Positions 9,052 through 19,246 are shown, counted from the stretch's first letter. The stretch: 64,000 nucleotides of DNA from an uncultured Ruminococcus sp. (GCA_900538575.1 UPZA01000006.1:77788-141787), one strand, 5' to 3'. Numbers and translations are program-made. Notes: a model not told the origin generated them from the letters alone.

Positions 9052-10473
9052 ATGGGCGGTTTTTTTGGCGTAGCGTCATCAAACGATTGTATACAGGATG
9101 TTTTTTTCGGAACCGATTATCACTCGCATCTGGGAACAAGACGCGGTGGTATGACATCATATTCTCCGGAATTGGGTTTTCAGAGAAATATTCATAGTAT
9201 AGAGAATTCTCCTTTCAGAACAAAATTTGAAAAGGACGTTGAAAAAATGCGGGGTAACATATGTATCGGCTGTATAAGCGATACAGACCCGCAGCCTATT
9301 ATGGTTCGCTCAAAGCTTGGTCTTTATGCGGTCTGTTCTATAGGAATAATTACGAATGCCGAAGAGCTATCAAAAGAACTACTTGAAAAGGGTTGCGCTA
9401 ACTTTGAAACCATGAGCAGCGGAAATATTAATTCCGGCGGACTTATCGGCGCTCTTATTGCTCAGAAGGATTCTTTTGTTGAAGGTATAAAATATGCGCA
9501 GGAAAAAATAAAGGGTACTATGTCCTTGGTTATAATGACTGAGGATTCGATAATTTGCGCCAGGGATATGATGGGCAGGCTTCCGATAATTATCGGAAAA
9601 AGATCTGATGGATATTGTTTTTCTTTTGAATCGTTTGCGTTTCAGAAGCTCGGCTATAGTACATGTCATGAGCTTAAGGCCGGCGAGATCGTGAAGCTGA
9701 CTAAGGATAGCCTTGAAATACTCAGCGAAGGCTCGGACGAAATGAAAATGTGTACTTTCCTATGGACATATTACGGTTATCCTAACGCCTGCTACGAGGG
9801 TGTGAATGTTGAAGTTATGAGGACCAGAAACGGTGAAATCATGGCGGAAACGGATATAAAAAACGGAAAGCTGCCTGACGTCGATTATGTTTGCGGAGTA
9901 CCTGATTCGGGTGTTCCTCATGCAATCGGATATGCAAATAAAAGCGGTATCTCATTTGCAAGACCTTTTATTAAATATACTCCTACATGGCCGAGGAGCT
10001 TTATGCCGGCAAGTCAGTCAATGAGAAATAAGGTGGCAAAGATGAAGCTTATTCCGGTTCATGAGCTGATAGACGGTAAAAGGCTGCTGTTTGTTGACGA
10101 TAGTATTGTCAGAGGTACGCAGCTTAGAGAAACTGTTGAGTTTCTGTATGAAAACGGAGCTAAAGAGGTTCACATGCGATCTGCGTGTCCTCCTATTATG
10201 TATGGGTGTAAATATCTTAATTTTTCACGTAGTACCTCTGAGCTTGAACTCATTGCAAGACAGATTATTGATGAGAACGAAGGAGCTGAGGGAATAAAAT
10301 ATATTGAAGAATACAGCGATTCTACAACCTCCAGAGGCCGTTATCTTAGAGATGAAATCTGCCGCAGGCTAAAGCTTACTTCTTTGGAATACCAGTCGTT
10401 AGAGGGAACGGTCAGAGCTGTAGGAAAGCCTGAATGCAGACTTTGCACATATTGCTGGAACGGAAGGGAATGA
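9052..10473 (+). CDS. PurF-like amidophosphoribosyltransferase paralogue lacking the glutaminase cysteine
   Basis: 473 residues with the two-domain layout of PurF: an N-terminal Ntn glutamine amidotransferase fold and a C-terminal phosphoribosyltransferase. The PRPP signature VDDSIVRGT near residues 348-356 is intact. At the N-terminus, however, it reads MGGFFGV where active enzymes have MCGFFG or a cleavable leader before Cys: the nucleophile is glycine (codon GGC at 9055). The HRG segment is also altered (LGTRRGGM). A C-terminal cysteine group (ECRLCTYC) resembles the Fe-S ligands of Bacillus-type PurF. Its stop overlaps the start of the true purF in ATGA. It could be a regulatory partner, an ammonia-using enzyme or a divergent transferase; the glutaminase is predicted inactive. 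Confidence 0.85.
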   Translation: MGGFFGVASSNDCIQDVFFGTDYHSHLGTRRGGMTSYSPELGFQRNIHSIENSPFRTKFEKDVEKMRGNICIGCISDTDPQPIMVRSKLGLYAVCSIGIITNAEELSKELLEKGCANFETMSSGNINSGGLIGALIAQKDSFVEGIKYAQEKIKGTMSLVIMTEDSIICARDMMGRLPIIIGKRSDGYCFSFESFAFQKLGYSTCHELKAGEIVKLTKDSLEILSEGSDEMKMCTFLWTYYGYPNACYEGVNVEVMRTRNGEIMAETDIKNGKLPDVDYVCGVPDSGVPHAIGYANKSGISFARPFIKYTPTWPRSFMPASQSMRNKVAKMKLIPVHELIDGKRLLFVDDSIVRGTQLRETVEFLYENGAKEVHMRSACPPIMYGCKYLNFSRSTSELELIARQIIDENEGAEGIKYIEEYSDSTTSRGRYLRDEICRRLKLTSLEYQSLEGTVRAVGKPECRLCTYCWNGRE

Positions 10474-11900
10474 TTCATTTGTATAAAGGGCTGCATGAGG
10501 AATGCGGAGTTTTCGGAATATATGCCAACAATACAAGTAATGTAGCTTCTTTGACATATTTTGCTCTGTATGCTCTTCAGCATAGAGGCCAGGAAAGCTG
10601 CGGTATTGTAGTTAACGATAAGGGCGTTTTGTCATATCATAAGGATCTTGGACTGGTTCCAGAGGTTTTTAATGAAGAAAATTTAAATAAGCTGGGGTTA
10701 GGCAATATTGCTATAGGTCATGTTAGATATTCTACTACTGGAAAACCAAACAGATCAAATGCGCAGCCTCTTGTTGTCCGTCATATAAAGGGACCGATGT
10801 CAATCGCTCATAACGGCAACCTTATCAACGCCAGAGAATTAAGAGAAAAATATGAGCTTAAAGGCGCGATTTTTCATAATACAAACGATACCGAAGTAAT
10901 CTCGTATGCAATAACTGAGCAGCGTCTGATTCAGCCTTCAATTGAAAAGGCTGTTGAACAGGCTATGTTTAAGTTCAAGGGAGCTTATTCTCTTGTTATA
11001 ATGTCTCCGACAAAGCTGATTGCAGCCAGAGATCCACAAGGCTTCAGACCTCTTTGTATGGGCAGTACTACAGACGGCAAAGTGGTTTTTGCATCGGAAA
11101 CCTGTGCTCTTGATAGCGTCGGAGCTGAATTTGTTCGTAACGTTGAGCCCGGAGAAATAGTTGTTGCCGACAAGGAAGGCGTTAAATCAATAAAAACGCA
11201 TTGCGGACAAAAAACCTCGATGTGCGTATTTGAGTATGTATATTTTTCGAGACCGGATTCCGTTATTCAGGGCGTAAGCGTACATAGCGCACGCCTGAAG
11301 GCGGGAGAATTTCTCTGGAAAGAGCATCCGGTTGACGCCGACGTGGTTGTCGGAGTTCCTGACAGCGGTCTGGACGCAGCTTTGGGCTTTTCAAGAGCGT
11401 CCGGAATACCTTATGGAGTAGGCTTTGTAAAAAACAGATATATAGGACGCACATTTATTCAGCCCGATCAGTCTCAGCGCTCAAATTCCGTAAGAATAAA
11501 GCTCAATGTTATAAAGGACGTTGTATGCGGAAAGAGAGTAGTTTTGATAGACGACAGCATTGTAAGGGGAACAACCAGTGCAAGAATTGTCGGTCTTATA
11601 AGAGAAGCGGGCGCTAAGGAAGTGCATATGAGAATATCGAGTCCGCCGTTTACTAATCCGTGTTATTTTGGAACTGATATTGACAGCAAAAAAAATCTAA
11701 TAGCCTGTAAAATGTCCGTTGATAAAATTGCAAAGGAAATAGGAGCCGATTCACTGGGATATTTGAGCGTTGAAGGGGTTAAGAAAATAGCGGAAGGAGC
11801 CGACTGCGGCTTTTGTGTTGGATGTTTTACCGGAAATTATCCTGTAAAGGTTCCGAAGGAAATGCCTAAGGACAAGTTTGAAAGTAAAATCGGAGAATAA
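10470..11900 (+). CDS. purF: Amidophosphoribosyltransferase (PurF)
   Basis: Commits PRPP to purine synthesis with glutamine as nitrogen donor. The start at 10470 (GGAAGGGA just upstream, ATGA overlap with the preceding stop) gives 476 residues and an 11-residue propeptide before Cys12 of CGVFGI, the nucleophile exposed by self-cleavage in Bacillus-type enzymes. [11 protein letters not shown] and the Ntn residues follow; the PRPP motif [11 protein letters not shown] is near 358-368, and the C-terminal DCGFCVGCF supplies Fe-S cluster cysteines. It looks fully active, in contrast to the gene before it. Confidence 0.96.
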   Translation: MIHLYKGLHEECGVFGIYANNTSNVASLTYFALYALQHRGQESCGIVVNDKGVLSYHKDLGLVPEVFNEENLNKLGLGNIAIGHVRYSTTGKPNRSNAQPLVVRHIKGPMSIAHNGNLINARELREKYELKGAIFHNTNDTEVISYAITEQRLIQPSIEKAVEQAMFKFKGAYSLVIMSPTKLIAARDPQGFRPLCMGSTTDGKVVFASETCALDSVGAEFVRNVEPGEIVVADKEGVKSIKTHCGQKTSMCVFEYVYFSRPDSVIQGVSVHSARLKAGEFLWKEHPVDADVVVGVPDSGLDAALGFSRASGIPYGVGFVKNRYIGRTFIQPDQSQRSNSVRIKLNVIKDVVCGKRVVLIDDSIVRGTTSARIVGLIREAGAKEVHMRISSPPFTNPCYFGTDIDSKKNLIACKMSVDKIAKEIGADSLGYLSVEGVKKIAEGADCGFCVGCFTGNYPVKVPKEMPKDKFESKIGE

Positions 11901-11916
11901 TTGGAGGAGCGGTTTA

Positions 11917-12951
11917 ATGAAGAGTTATTCTGAGAGTTATAAAAAGGCCGGAGTTGATGTAACAGCAGGCTATAAAGCGGTTGAATTAATGAAATCGCAC
12001 GTTGCAAGAACGGCGACAAGCGGAGTTATGACGGGTATCGGCGGATTCGGAGGATTGTTTGAGCCCGATCTGACCGGAATCAATAAGCCGGTATTTGTTT
12101 CCGGTACAGACGGTGTAGGAACAAAGCTTAAAATCGCGTTTTTGATGGATAAGCACAATACGATTGGTATAGATTGCGTTGCTATGTGTGTTAATGATAT
12201 TATATGCTGCGGCGCTGCTCCGCAATTTTTTCTTGACTATATTGCTGTCGGAAAGAATTATCCTGAAAAAATCGCGGATATAGTTTCAGGTATTGCTGAC
12301 GGTTGCGTTGAAGCCGGCTGCGCTTTAGTCGGCGGTGAAACTGCTGAAATGCCCGGATTTTATCCTGCCGACGAATATGACGTAGCAGGCTTTTCAGTGG
12401 GCGTGGTTGATAAAGATAAGATTTTAAGACCGGAGGATCAGAAAGCCGGCGATGTATTAATAGGCATTAAATCCAGCGGGGTTCATTCCAATGGCTTTTC
12501 ATTGGTAAGAAAGATTTTTACTGTAAATGAACAAACTTTAGCAAGGCATTTTTCAGATTTAGGAACTACTCTCGGAGAATGTCTGCTGACTCCTACCAAG
12601 ATATATGTAAAGCCTATTCTTAAGCTTATTGAACAGGTTAAGGTCAACGCCGTATCTCATATAACCGGAGGCGGTTTTTATGAGAATATTCCGCGATCTC
12701 TTCCGAATGGTCTTTCCGCTAAGATTGAAAGAAATTCTATTGATATTCTCCCTATATTTGATCTTATTGCGAGAACAGGTCATATTCCGGAAAGAGATAT
12801 GTTCAATACGTTTAATATGGGCGTCGGTATGACTGTTTCTGTTGATAAGGCGGACGCCGACAAGGCACTGGATGTGTTAAATTCATCTGGCGCTGAAGCT
12901 TATATATTAGGTGAGCTTGTGCAAAGTGATGAAGGCGTTATTATCAGCTAA
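11917..12951 (+). CDS. purM: Phosphoribosylformylglycinamidine cyclo-ligase (AIR synthetase)
   Basis: ATP-dependent ring closure of FGAM to AIR. The ATG at 11917 is preceded by TTGGAGGAG, giving 344 residues, the family length; an in-frame ATG 39 bases upstream falls inside purF and is rejected. The N-terminus [21 protein letters not shown], the [10 protein letters not shown] loop, DGVGTKL and [11 protein letters not shown] are diagnostic. No purL (FGAM synthase) occurs in the window, so that step is encoded elsewhere. Confidence 0.96.
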   Translation: MKSYSESYKKAGVDVTAGYKAVELMKSHVARTATSGVMTGIGGFGGLFEPDLTGINKPVFVSGTDGVGTKLKIAFLMDKHNTIGIDCVAMCVNDIICCGAAPQFFLDYIAVGKNYPEKIADIVSGIADGCVEAGCALVGGETAEMPGFYPADEYDVAGFSVGVVDKDKILRPEDQKAGDVLIGIKSSGVHSNGFSLVRKIFTVNEQTLARHFSDLGTTLGECLLTPTKIYVKPILKLIEQVKVNAVSHITGGGFYENIPRSLPNGLSAKIERNSIDILPIFDLIARTGHIPERDMFNTFNMGVGMTVSVDKADADKALDVLNSSGAEAYILGELVQSDEGVIIS

Positions 12952-12989
12952 TTAAATCGCTGTTATTTTGCGGCAGATTGGAGAAATCT

Positions 12990-13637
12990 ATGGAAAACTA
13001 TGATAAGCCTCTAAAAAATATTATTGTTTTGGTTTCCGGTGGCGGAACCAATCTTCAGGCGCTTATCGACGCACAGAACAACGGCGGTATAAAAGGTGGA
13101 AGAATTACCTGCGTCATATCTTCAAGAGCTGACGCATATGCGTTGGTTCGTGCAATGAATAACGGTATATCAACGAGGGTTATTCCCAGAAAATCGTTTG
13201 AAAGCAGCGAAAAATACAGTGAAGCAATAATGGAAGCGTTATATGAGGAGTATGCTGATTTAGTTGTGCTGGCGGGATTTATGACAATTCTTGACGAGAA
13301 AATTATCAAGGCTTATCCGTATAAAATAATCAACGTTCATCCGGCGCTTATACCATCGTTTTGCGGAAAGGGCTATTATGGATTAAGGGTGCATGAGGCC
13401 GCATTGGATTACGGCGTTAAAATCAGCGGGGCAACCGTTCATTTTGTCAACGAGGAGGCAGATGCCGGTGCAATAATTCTGCAAAAGTCCGTCGAGGTTA
13501 AGAATAATGATACTCCTGAAATTCTGCAAAAAAGAATAATGGAACAGGCTGAATGGAAGATACTTCCCGAGGCTGTTTCATTGTTTTGCCAGGATAGGAT
13601 TGAGATAATTAACGGCAAGGCTTATATAAAAGAATAA
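12990..13637 (+). CDS. purN: Phosphoribosylglycinamide formyltransferase
   Basis: Folate-dependent GAR transformylase, 215 residues from the ATG at 12990, which follows TTGGAG (12978-12983) at good spacing. The TTG of that site could be an alternative start. Diagnostic features are VSGGGTNLQALIDA near the N-terminus, the catalytic INVHPALIPSF with its histidine, and HFVNEEADAGAIILQ with the catalytic aspartate. Sits between purM and a broken membrane-protein gene. Confidence 0.95.
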   Translation: MENYDKPLKNIIVLVSGGGTNLQALIDAQNNGGIKGGRITCVISSRADAYALVRAMNNGISTRVIPRKSFESSEKYSEAIMEALYEEYADLVVLAGFMTILDEKIIKAYPYKIINVHPALIPSFCGKGYYGLRVHEAALDYGVKISGATVHFVNEEADAGAIILQKSVEVKNNDTPEILQKRIMEQAEWKILPEAVSLFCQDRIEIINGKAYIKE

Positions 13638-13659
13638 TGGCCGGTGGATGTGATAATAA

Positions 13660-14194
13660 ATGGACTATTTCAATAAGCTCCAGAAATATTTTATTTGCTT
13701 TGTTTTATATGCTGTTTTAGGCTGGAGCTATGAGGTTATTTTGGAAACTTTTATTTATCAATGGGGTTTCACTAACAGGGGAGTGTTATTCGGTATATGG
13801 AGTAGGAGCAATGTCCTTTTTGCTTTGTCTTGGGAAATTGATGAGAAAAAAAGATATTAGATGGCTTAATATTATTAAACCAATAATCATTTTTATCGGA
13901 TGTGCGGCTATTGCAACTTTAATAGAGTTGACGGCGAGTTATATTTTGGAATTTGCATCAGGATCATGGCCTTGGCAGACGTATGAGGATTATAAATATA
14001 ATTTTCAGGGACGTATTGCATTATCGACTTCTTTAAGATTCGGTCTGGGAGGAACAATTTTTCTTTACATAGTTCAGCCTTTTTTTGACTGGATATTGTT
14101 AAAGCCGGGTAAAAATCAATTAAATATTATCTCGGCAGTTATGTTGGCAATTTTATCGGCAGACTGTATTTATACGTTTATTATTAAAAACTGA
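13660..14194 (+). pseudogene. Frameshifted putative ABC-transporter permease (PF06541-like)
   Basis: Two overlapping reading frames encode the halves of one small integral membrane protein. The first (from ATG 13660) gives CFVLYAVLGWSYEVILE and ends the conserved stretch with TNRGVLFG before running out of frame to a stop at 13858-13860. The second frame (open to 14194) resumes with VYGVGAM and the remaining membrane segments. In intact relatives the two blocks are joined by about four residues of the type P-x-C-P. The junction TTCGG|TATATGGA near 13790 is what loss of 14 bases between two GGT copies would leave. The copy is probably inactive unless recoded or phase-variable. It sits inside the purine cluster with ribosome site and spacing preserved, suggesting recent decay. 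Confidence 0.8.
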
Positions 14195-14236
14195 TTTTAC
14201 GTTCATATTATTGACATTTCGGAAAGGATTCTTATT

Positions 14237-14953
14237 ATGAATAAATTAGACATATCAAAAGAACTCAAAAGCAATTCTTATCCGGGCAGAGGAATTATAA
14301 TAGGAAAATCATCTGACGGAAAATATGCTGTTACCGCTTATTTTATTATGGGAAGAAGCGAAAACAGCAGAAACAGAATATTTGTTGAAGATGGCTGCGG
14401 TATCAGAACTCAGGCTTACGATCCGTCCAAGCTTACTGATCCGAGTCTTATTATTTATTCTCCGGTAAGAGTTCTGGGTAATAAGACTATTGTTACAAAC
14501 GGTGACCAGACTGACACTATTTATGATTTGATGAATAATCAGATGACGTTCGAGCAGTCGCTGAGAACAAGAGAGTTTGAACCGGACGCTCCTAATTATA
14601 CTCCCAGAATTTCCGGTATAATAAAGGTTGATCCGCAGAAAACCTTTAATTATGCTATGTCTATTTTGAAAAGCGAAAATGGAAATCCCGATTCCTGTAA
14701 TCGTTTCACTTTTTCATATAATAATCCTATAAACGGAGAGGGTCGTTTTATCCATACATATATGGGCGACGGAAATCCGCTTCCAAGCTTTGAAGGAGAG
14801 CCCAAGCTTATAGCTGTAGAGGGCAGTATTAGTGAATTCGGAAGCAATATTTGGAATAGTTTGAACAGCGAAAATAAGGTATCGTTATTTGTCAGATACA
14901 TTGATCTGTCAGACGGTACATATAAGACTGAAATTTACAATAAAAATTGCTGA
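14237..14953 (+). CDS. purO: IMP cyclohydrolase, PurO-like family (PF07826)
   Basis: Predicted to close FAICAR to IMP, the last purine step. 238 residues. Recognisable from the archaeal-PurO-related fold: the N-terminal NSYPGRGIIIGKSSDG, AYFIMGRSENSRNR (about 35-48), and GDQTDTIYD (about 94-102). It stands directly before an AICAR transformylase that lacks the usual cyclohydrolase domain, so the pair replaces bifunctional PurH. This neighbour relationship is the strongest support for the function. Start ATG 14237 follows GGAAAGGA. Confidence 0.88.
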   Translation: MNKLDISKELKSNSYPGRGIIIGKSSDGKYAVTAYFIMGRSENSRNRIFVEDGCGIRTQAYDPSKLTDPSLIIYSPVRVLGNKTIVTNGDQTDTIYDLMNNQMTFEQSLRTREFEPDAPNYTPRISGIIKVDPQKTFNYAMSILKSENGNPDSCNRFTFSYNNPINGEGRFIHTYMGDGNPLPSFEGEPKLIAVEGSISEFGSNIWNSLNSENKVSLFVRYIDLSDGTYKTEIYNKNC

Positions 14954-14967
14954 GAGAGGTTTGATTT

Positions 14968-16146
14968 ATGTCATCAGAAATGTTTTTAAAGTACGGCTGC
15001 AATCCTAATCAGAAGCCGTCGAGAGTATTTATAGATAACGCTGAGCTGCCGTTCGAGGTACTTAACGGTAATCCCGGATATATTAATCTGCTGGACGCAT
15101 TCAACGGCTGGCAGCTTGTAAAAGAATTAAAAGCTGCAACAGGACTTTGCGCCGCTACTTCTTTTAAGCATGTTTCTCCTGCGGGAGCTGCGGTTGGTCT
15201 TCCATTATCAGATACTTTAAAGAAAATATATTTTGTAGACGACCTCGAGGAACTTTCTCCAATTGCATGTGCTTATGCAAGAGCAAGAGGAGCTGACAGA
15301 ATGTCATCTTACGGTGACTTTGTCGCACTTTCGGATACCTGCGACAAGGCGACAGCTCTTATGCTCAAAAGGGAAGTTTCAGACGGAATAATAGCTCCGG
15401 ATTATACTCCTGAGGCGCTGGAGATTTTAAAATCTAAGCGTAAAGGGACATACAATGTAATAAAAATGAATCCGGATTATATACCAGAAGAAATAGAGAA
15501 AAAACAGGTGTTCGGTATAACCTTTGAACAGGGCAGAAACAATCTATTGATTAATAATTTACTTCTTGATAATGTTGTAACTGAAAATAAGATTATTCCT
15601 GAGGATAAAAAGCGCGATCTTCTTATCTCACTTATAACTTTGAAGTATACTCAGTCTAATTCGGTATGCTATGTAAAGGAAGGACAGGCTATCGGTATCG
15701 GCGCAGGTCAGCAGTCCAGAATACACTGTACCAGACTTGCAGGAAATAAAGCCGATATTTGGTGGCTTCGTCAAGCGCCACAGGTTTTAAGCCTTAAATT
15801 CGTAGATGATATACGCCGTCCCGACAGGGATAATGCGATTGATATTTATATTTCTGAAGACTATATGGACGTTCTTGCAGAAGGCGCATGGCAGAATATA
15901 TTTAAGGAGAAGCCTCCTGTTTTTACAAAGGAAGAACAAAGAAAATGGCTTTCTGAAAATACCGGAGTTTGCCTTGGATCCGACGCATTCTTCCCGTTTG
16001 GCGATAATATTGAAAGGGCAAGAAAAAGCGGTGTTTCCTTTATTGCTGAGCCGGGCGGTTCCATCAGAGATGATAATGTTATTGATACCTGCAATAAATA
16101 TAATATTGCAATGGCGTTTACAGGTATTAGATTATTTCATCATTGA
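14968..16146 (+). CDS. Stand-alone AICAR transformylase (PurH C-terminal domain, PurV-like)
   Basis: Formylates AICAR to FAICAR. 392 residues: only the AICARFT part of PurH is present and there is no N-terminal MGS-like IMP cyclohydrolase domain (PurH is normally about 510-530 residues). Family blocks include KYGCNPNQKPS, the catalytic Lys-His in TSFKHVSPAGAA (about 69-80), GIGAGQQSRIHC (about 249-260) and SDAFFPFGDNIERA (about 338-351). The missing activity is supplied by the PF07826 protein 14 bases upstream. Ends 51 bases before purD. Confidence 0.93.
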   Translation: MSSEMFLKYGCNPNQKPSRVFIDNAELPFEVLNGNPGYINLLDAFNGWQLVKELKAATGLCAATSFKHVSPAGAAVGLPLSDTLKKIYFVDDLEELSPIACAYARARGADRMSSYGDFVALSDTCDKATALMLKREVSDGIIAPDYTPEALEILKSKRKGTYNVIKMNPDYIPEEIEKKQVFGITFEQGRNNLLINNLLLDNVVTENKIIPEDKKRDLLISLITLKYTQSNSVCYVKEGQAIGIGAGQQSRIHCTRLAGNKADIWWLRQAPQVLSLKFVDDIRRPDRDNAIDIYISEDYMDVLAEGAWQNIFKEKPPVFTKEEQRKWLSENTGVCLGSDAFFPFGDNIERARKSGVSFIAEPGGSIRDDNVIDTCNKYNIAMAFTGIRLFHH

Positions 16147-16197
16147 TTATGTTAATAATTCAATGAAGTTAAAATACGGTTATTAAGGGGAATTTTA

Positions 16198-17478
16198 ATG
16201 AACATACTTGTTGTAGGCGGAGGCGGCAGAGAACATGCAATAGTTATGAAGCTTGCCGAGAGTAACAGAGTTGAAAAGCTATACTGTGCTCCGGGTAACG
16301 GAGGTATCTCTAAATTTGCTGAGTGCTTTCCTGTAAAGGCTACCGATATTGACGGTATTGTTGATCTCGCTAAGAAGCTTTCCGTAGATATGGTTGTGGT
16401 AGCGCCTGACGATCCTCTGGTAATGGGAATGGTCGACGCGCTTACAGCTGAAGGAATTAGAGCGTTCGGTCCGGATAAATCGGCCGCCGTTATCGAGGGT
16501 AGTAAGGTATTTTCCAAAAATCTTATGAAAAAATATGAAATACCTACGGCCGGATATGAAGTTTTTGATAATTCTGCCGACGCCATAAGCTATATTGAAA
16601 AGAATAATAAATATCCTATAGTTATTAAGGCAGATGGACTGGCTCTTGGAAAGGGCGTTATTATTGCTGAAGATTTTGACGAGGCGAAAGCTGCTGTTAA
16701 TACTATTATGGAGGATAAGATATTTGGCAGCAGCGGCTTGAATGTCGTGATTGAAGAATATCTTATCGGTCCTGAGGTATCTGTTTTATGCTTCACCGAC
16801 GGCAAAACCATAAGCCCTATGGTAACTTCTATGGATCATAAAAGAGCCAATGATAATGATGAGGGTCTGAATACGGGAGGTATGGGAACTGTTGCCCCAA
16901 ATCCGTATTATACTCAGGAAATTTCAGATATATGTATGGAAAAGATATTTATTCCTACTATTGAGGCGATGAATAGTGAAAACCGTAAATTTAAAGGCTG
17001 TCTGTATTTTGGACTTATGCTGACTGAGGAAGGACCTAAGGTTATTGAATATAATTGCCGTTTTGGCGATCCTGAAACTCAGGTAGTTCTTCCGCTGCTC
17101 GATACGGATCTGCTCACTGTTTTCGAAGCTGTTATTGATGAAAAATTAGAGGATATTGATATTAAATGGAAGGACGAATGCGCTGCCTGCGTTATTTTGG
17201 CCAGCGGAGGCTATCCGGTTAAATATGCGTCTGGATATTCGATAAGCGGTCTTGATGAAAACGGACAATTAAACGGTCATTTAGTGTTTCATGCAGGTAC
17301 TCGGCTAAATAATGATCAATTTATAACGTCGGGCGGGCGTGTGTTAGGAATTACCTCAACTGCAAAAACGCTGGAATTAGCGATAAATAAAGCTTATAAT
17401 GGCGTTGAATCAATTAATTTTAAGGATATGCATTTCAGAAAGGATATTGGTTTGAAAGCTCTTAATTGCATTAATTGA
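16198..17478 (+). CDS. purD: Phosphoribosylamine-glycine ligase
   Basis: ATP-grasp enzyme making GAR from phosphoribosylamine and glycine. 426 residues, standard length. N-terminal MNILVVGGGGREHAI, the glycine-rich KADGLALGKGV (about 142-152), and C-terminal EYNCRFGDPETQV (about 284-296) are typical. Last gene of the purine cluster. No convincing terminator follows it; a TATAAT-like element about 70 bases before the next gene may serve that gene. Confidence 0.96.
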   Translation: MNILVVGGGGREHAIVMKLAESNRVEKLYCAPGNGGISKFAECFPVKATDIDGIVDLAKKLSVDMVVVAPDDPLVMGMVDALTAEGIRAFGPDKSAAVIEGSKVFSKNLMKKYEIPTAGYEVFDNSADAISYIEKNNKYPIVIKADGLALGKGVIIAEDFDEAKAAVNTIMEDKIFGSSGLNVVIEEYLIGPEVSVLCFTDGKTISPMVTSMDHKRANDNDEGLNTGGMGTVAPNPYYTQEISDICMEKIFIPTIEAMNSENRKFKGCLYFGLMLTEEGPKVIEYNCRFGDPETQVVLPLLDTDLLTVFEAVIDEKLEDIDIKWKDECAACVILASGGYPVKYASGYSISGLDENGQLNGHLVFHAGTRLNNDQFITSGGRVLGITSTAKTLELAINKAYNGVESINFKDMHFRKDIGLKALNCIN

Positions 17479-17578
17479 TTGCGCGCTGTAAATATATAAT
17501 ATTATTTATGGTATAATTTCATCATAGTGAAAAATTATAACTGTAATGATATATTTAATTGATTGGAAGTAATATATA

Positions 17579-19246
17579 ATGCTGTTAGACAGATATTTAC
17601 CAAGGATTGAATTCAATAGTTATGAAGATTTCAAGGAAAATTACAAGGTAAACATTCCTGAAAATTTTAATTTTGGATTTGATATTGTCGATGAATGGGC
17701 AAAGAAAGAGCCGGAAAAAAATGCTTTAGTTTGGTGCAACGATCATGGAGAAGAAAAGAAATTTACTTTTAACGATATCTCCAAGCTATCAAACCGGACG
17801 GCTAATTATTTTAAAAGTATCGGTATAAAAAAAGGAACGGTAGTAATGCTGATACTAAGAAGAAGATGGGAATATTGGATTTGTGCAACGGCATTGCACA
17901 AAATCGGAGCAATTTTAATTCCCGGAACATTGCAGCTTACTAAAAAGGATATAGTTTACAGGGGTAATGCAGCGAAAGTATCCGTTATAGTATGTCTGCC
18001 TGATGAATTTGTGATAAATCAGGTTAATGCTGCTCAGTCTGAGATACCGAGCCTGAAAACCAAGGTTATTGTTGAAAGAAAAATTGAAGGCTGGGAGTAT
18101 TTTGAAGAAAGGATAGCTCAGTTTTCCGATGCTTTTGAACGTCCTGTCGGCAGTGAGGCAAACAAATGGAATGATATAATGCTCGTTTACTTTACCTCCG
18201 GTACTACCGGAATGCCTAAAATGGTACAGCATAATTTTGCTCATCCTCTTGGGCATATTGTTACGGCTAAATACTGGCAGCAGGTACAGGAAAATAAGCT
18301 TCATATGAGTGTTTCTGATTCCGGCTGGGCTAAGTTCGGGTGGGGAAAGATTTACGGTCAATGGATATGTGGAGCAGTTATTTTCGCATATGATATGGAT
18401 AAATTTATACCGCTTAATCTTCTAAAAAAAATAACGGAATATAAAGTTACAACTTTTTGCGCTCCTCCTACTATGTTTAGATTTATGCTTCAGGAGGACG
18501 TTAAATCGTTTGATTTATCAAGTATAAAAACCTGCTGTATTGCCGGAGAGCCGCTTAATCCGCAGGTATTCAACGATTGGTACGCCCTTACAGGCTTAAA
18601 GCTTCGCGAGGGATTCGGTCAGACAGAGGGAACGGTTCTTATCGCTAATTTCAAGTGGCTCGAGCCTTCGGCCGGTTCAACCGGAAAGCCTTCTCCTCTT
18701 TATGATATACGGCTTATAAATGAAAATGGTGAGGAATGCAGACCGAACGAGGAAGGAACTATCGTTGTAAACGATGTAAAAAGCAATCCTCCGGTAGGTC
18801 TGTTTACAGGATATTACCATAATGAACAAATGACTGATGAAGCTCTGTATGGCGATTACTACGATACCGGAGATGTGGCAGTGCGTGACGAAAACGGTTA
18901 TTATTGGTTTATGGGCAGAAATGACGACGTTATAAAATGCTCAGGCTACAGAATAGGACCGTTTGAAGTTGAAAGTGCGATTTTAGAGCATCCCGCTGCC
19001 GTGGAATGCGCCGTTACATCAGCTCCCGATCCTATCAGGGGACAGGTTGTGAAGGCGACTATAGTACTTGCAAGGGGATTTGAACCAAGCGAGGAACTTA
19101 CTAAGGAAATACAGAATCATGTTAAAAAAGTAACTGCTCCTTATAAATATCCGAGAATTGTTGAATATGTAAGCGAGCTTCCAAAAACAATAGGCGGAAA
19201 AATAAAAAGGAAAGAAATTCGTCAGAAAGACAATAAAATGAACTGA
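17579..19246 (+). CDS. AMP-forming acyl-CoA synthetase (medium-chain/ACSM-like)
   Basis: Activates a carboxylic acid to its CoA thioester through an acyl-AMP. 555 residues of the ANL superfamily. The P-loop-like YFTSGTTGMPKM is at about 203-214, the second motif REGFGQTEG near 343-351, and the C-terminal catalytic lysine in GGKIKRKEIR near 539-548. N-terminal sequence and overall length resemble medium-chain acyl-CoA ligases more than acetyl-CoA synthetase, but the substrate cannot be read from sequence. An isolated gene between purD and uvrC. Confidence 0.85.
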   Translation: MLLDRYLPRIEFNSYEDFKENYKVNIPENFNFGFDIVDEWAKKEPEKNALVWCNDHGEEKKFTFNDISKLSNRTANYFKSIGIKKGTVVMLILRRRWEYWICATALHKIGAILIPGTLQLTKKDIVYRGNAAKVSVIVCLPDEFVINQVNAAQSEIPSLKTKVIVERKIEGWEYFEERIAQFSDAFERPVGSEANKWNDIMLVYFTSGTTGMPKMVQHNFAHPLGHIVTAKYWQQVQENKLHMSVSDSGWAKFGWGKIYGQWICGAVIFAYDMDKFIPLNLLKKITEYKVTTFCAPPTMFRFMLQEDVKSFDLSSIKTCCIAGEPLNPQVFNDWYALTGLKLREGFGQTEGTVLIANFKWLEPSAGSTGKPSPLYDIRLINENGEECRPNEEGTIVVNDVKSNPPVGLFTGYYHNEQMTDEALYGDYYDTGDVAVRDENGYYWFMGRNDDVIKCSGYRIGPFEVESAILEHPAAVECAVTSAPDPIRGQVVKATIVLARGFEPSEELTKEIQNHVKKVTAPYKYPRIVEYVSELPKTIGGKIKRKEIRQKDNKMN

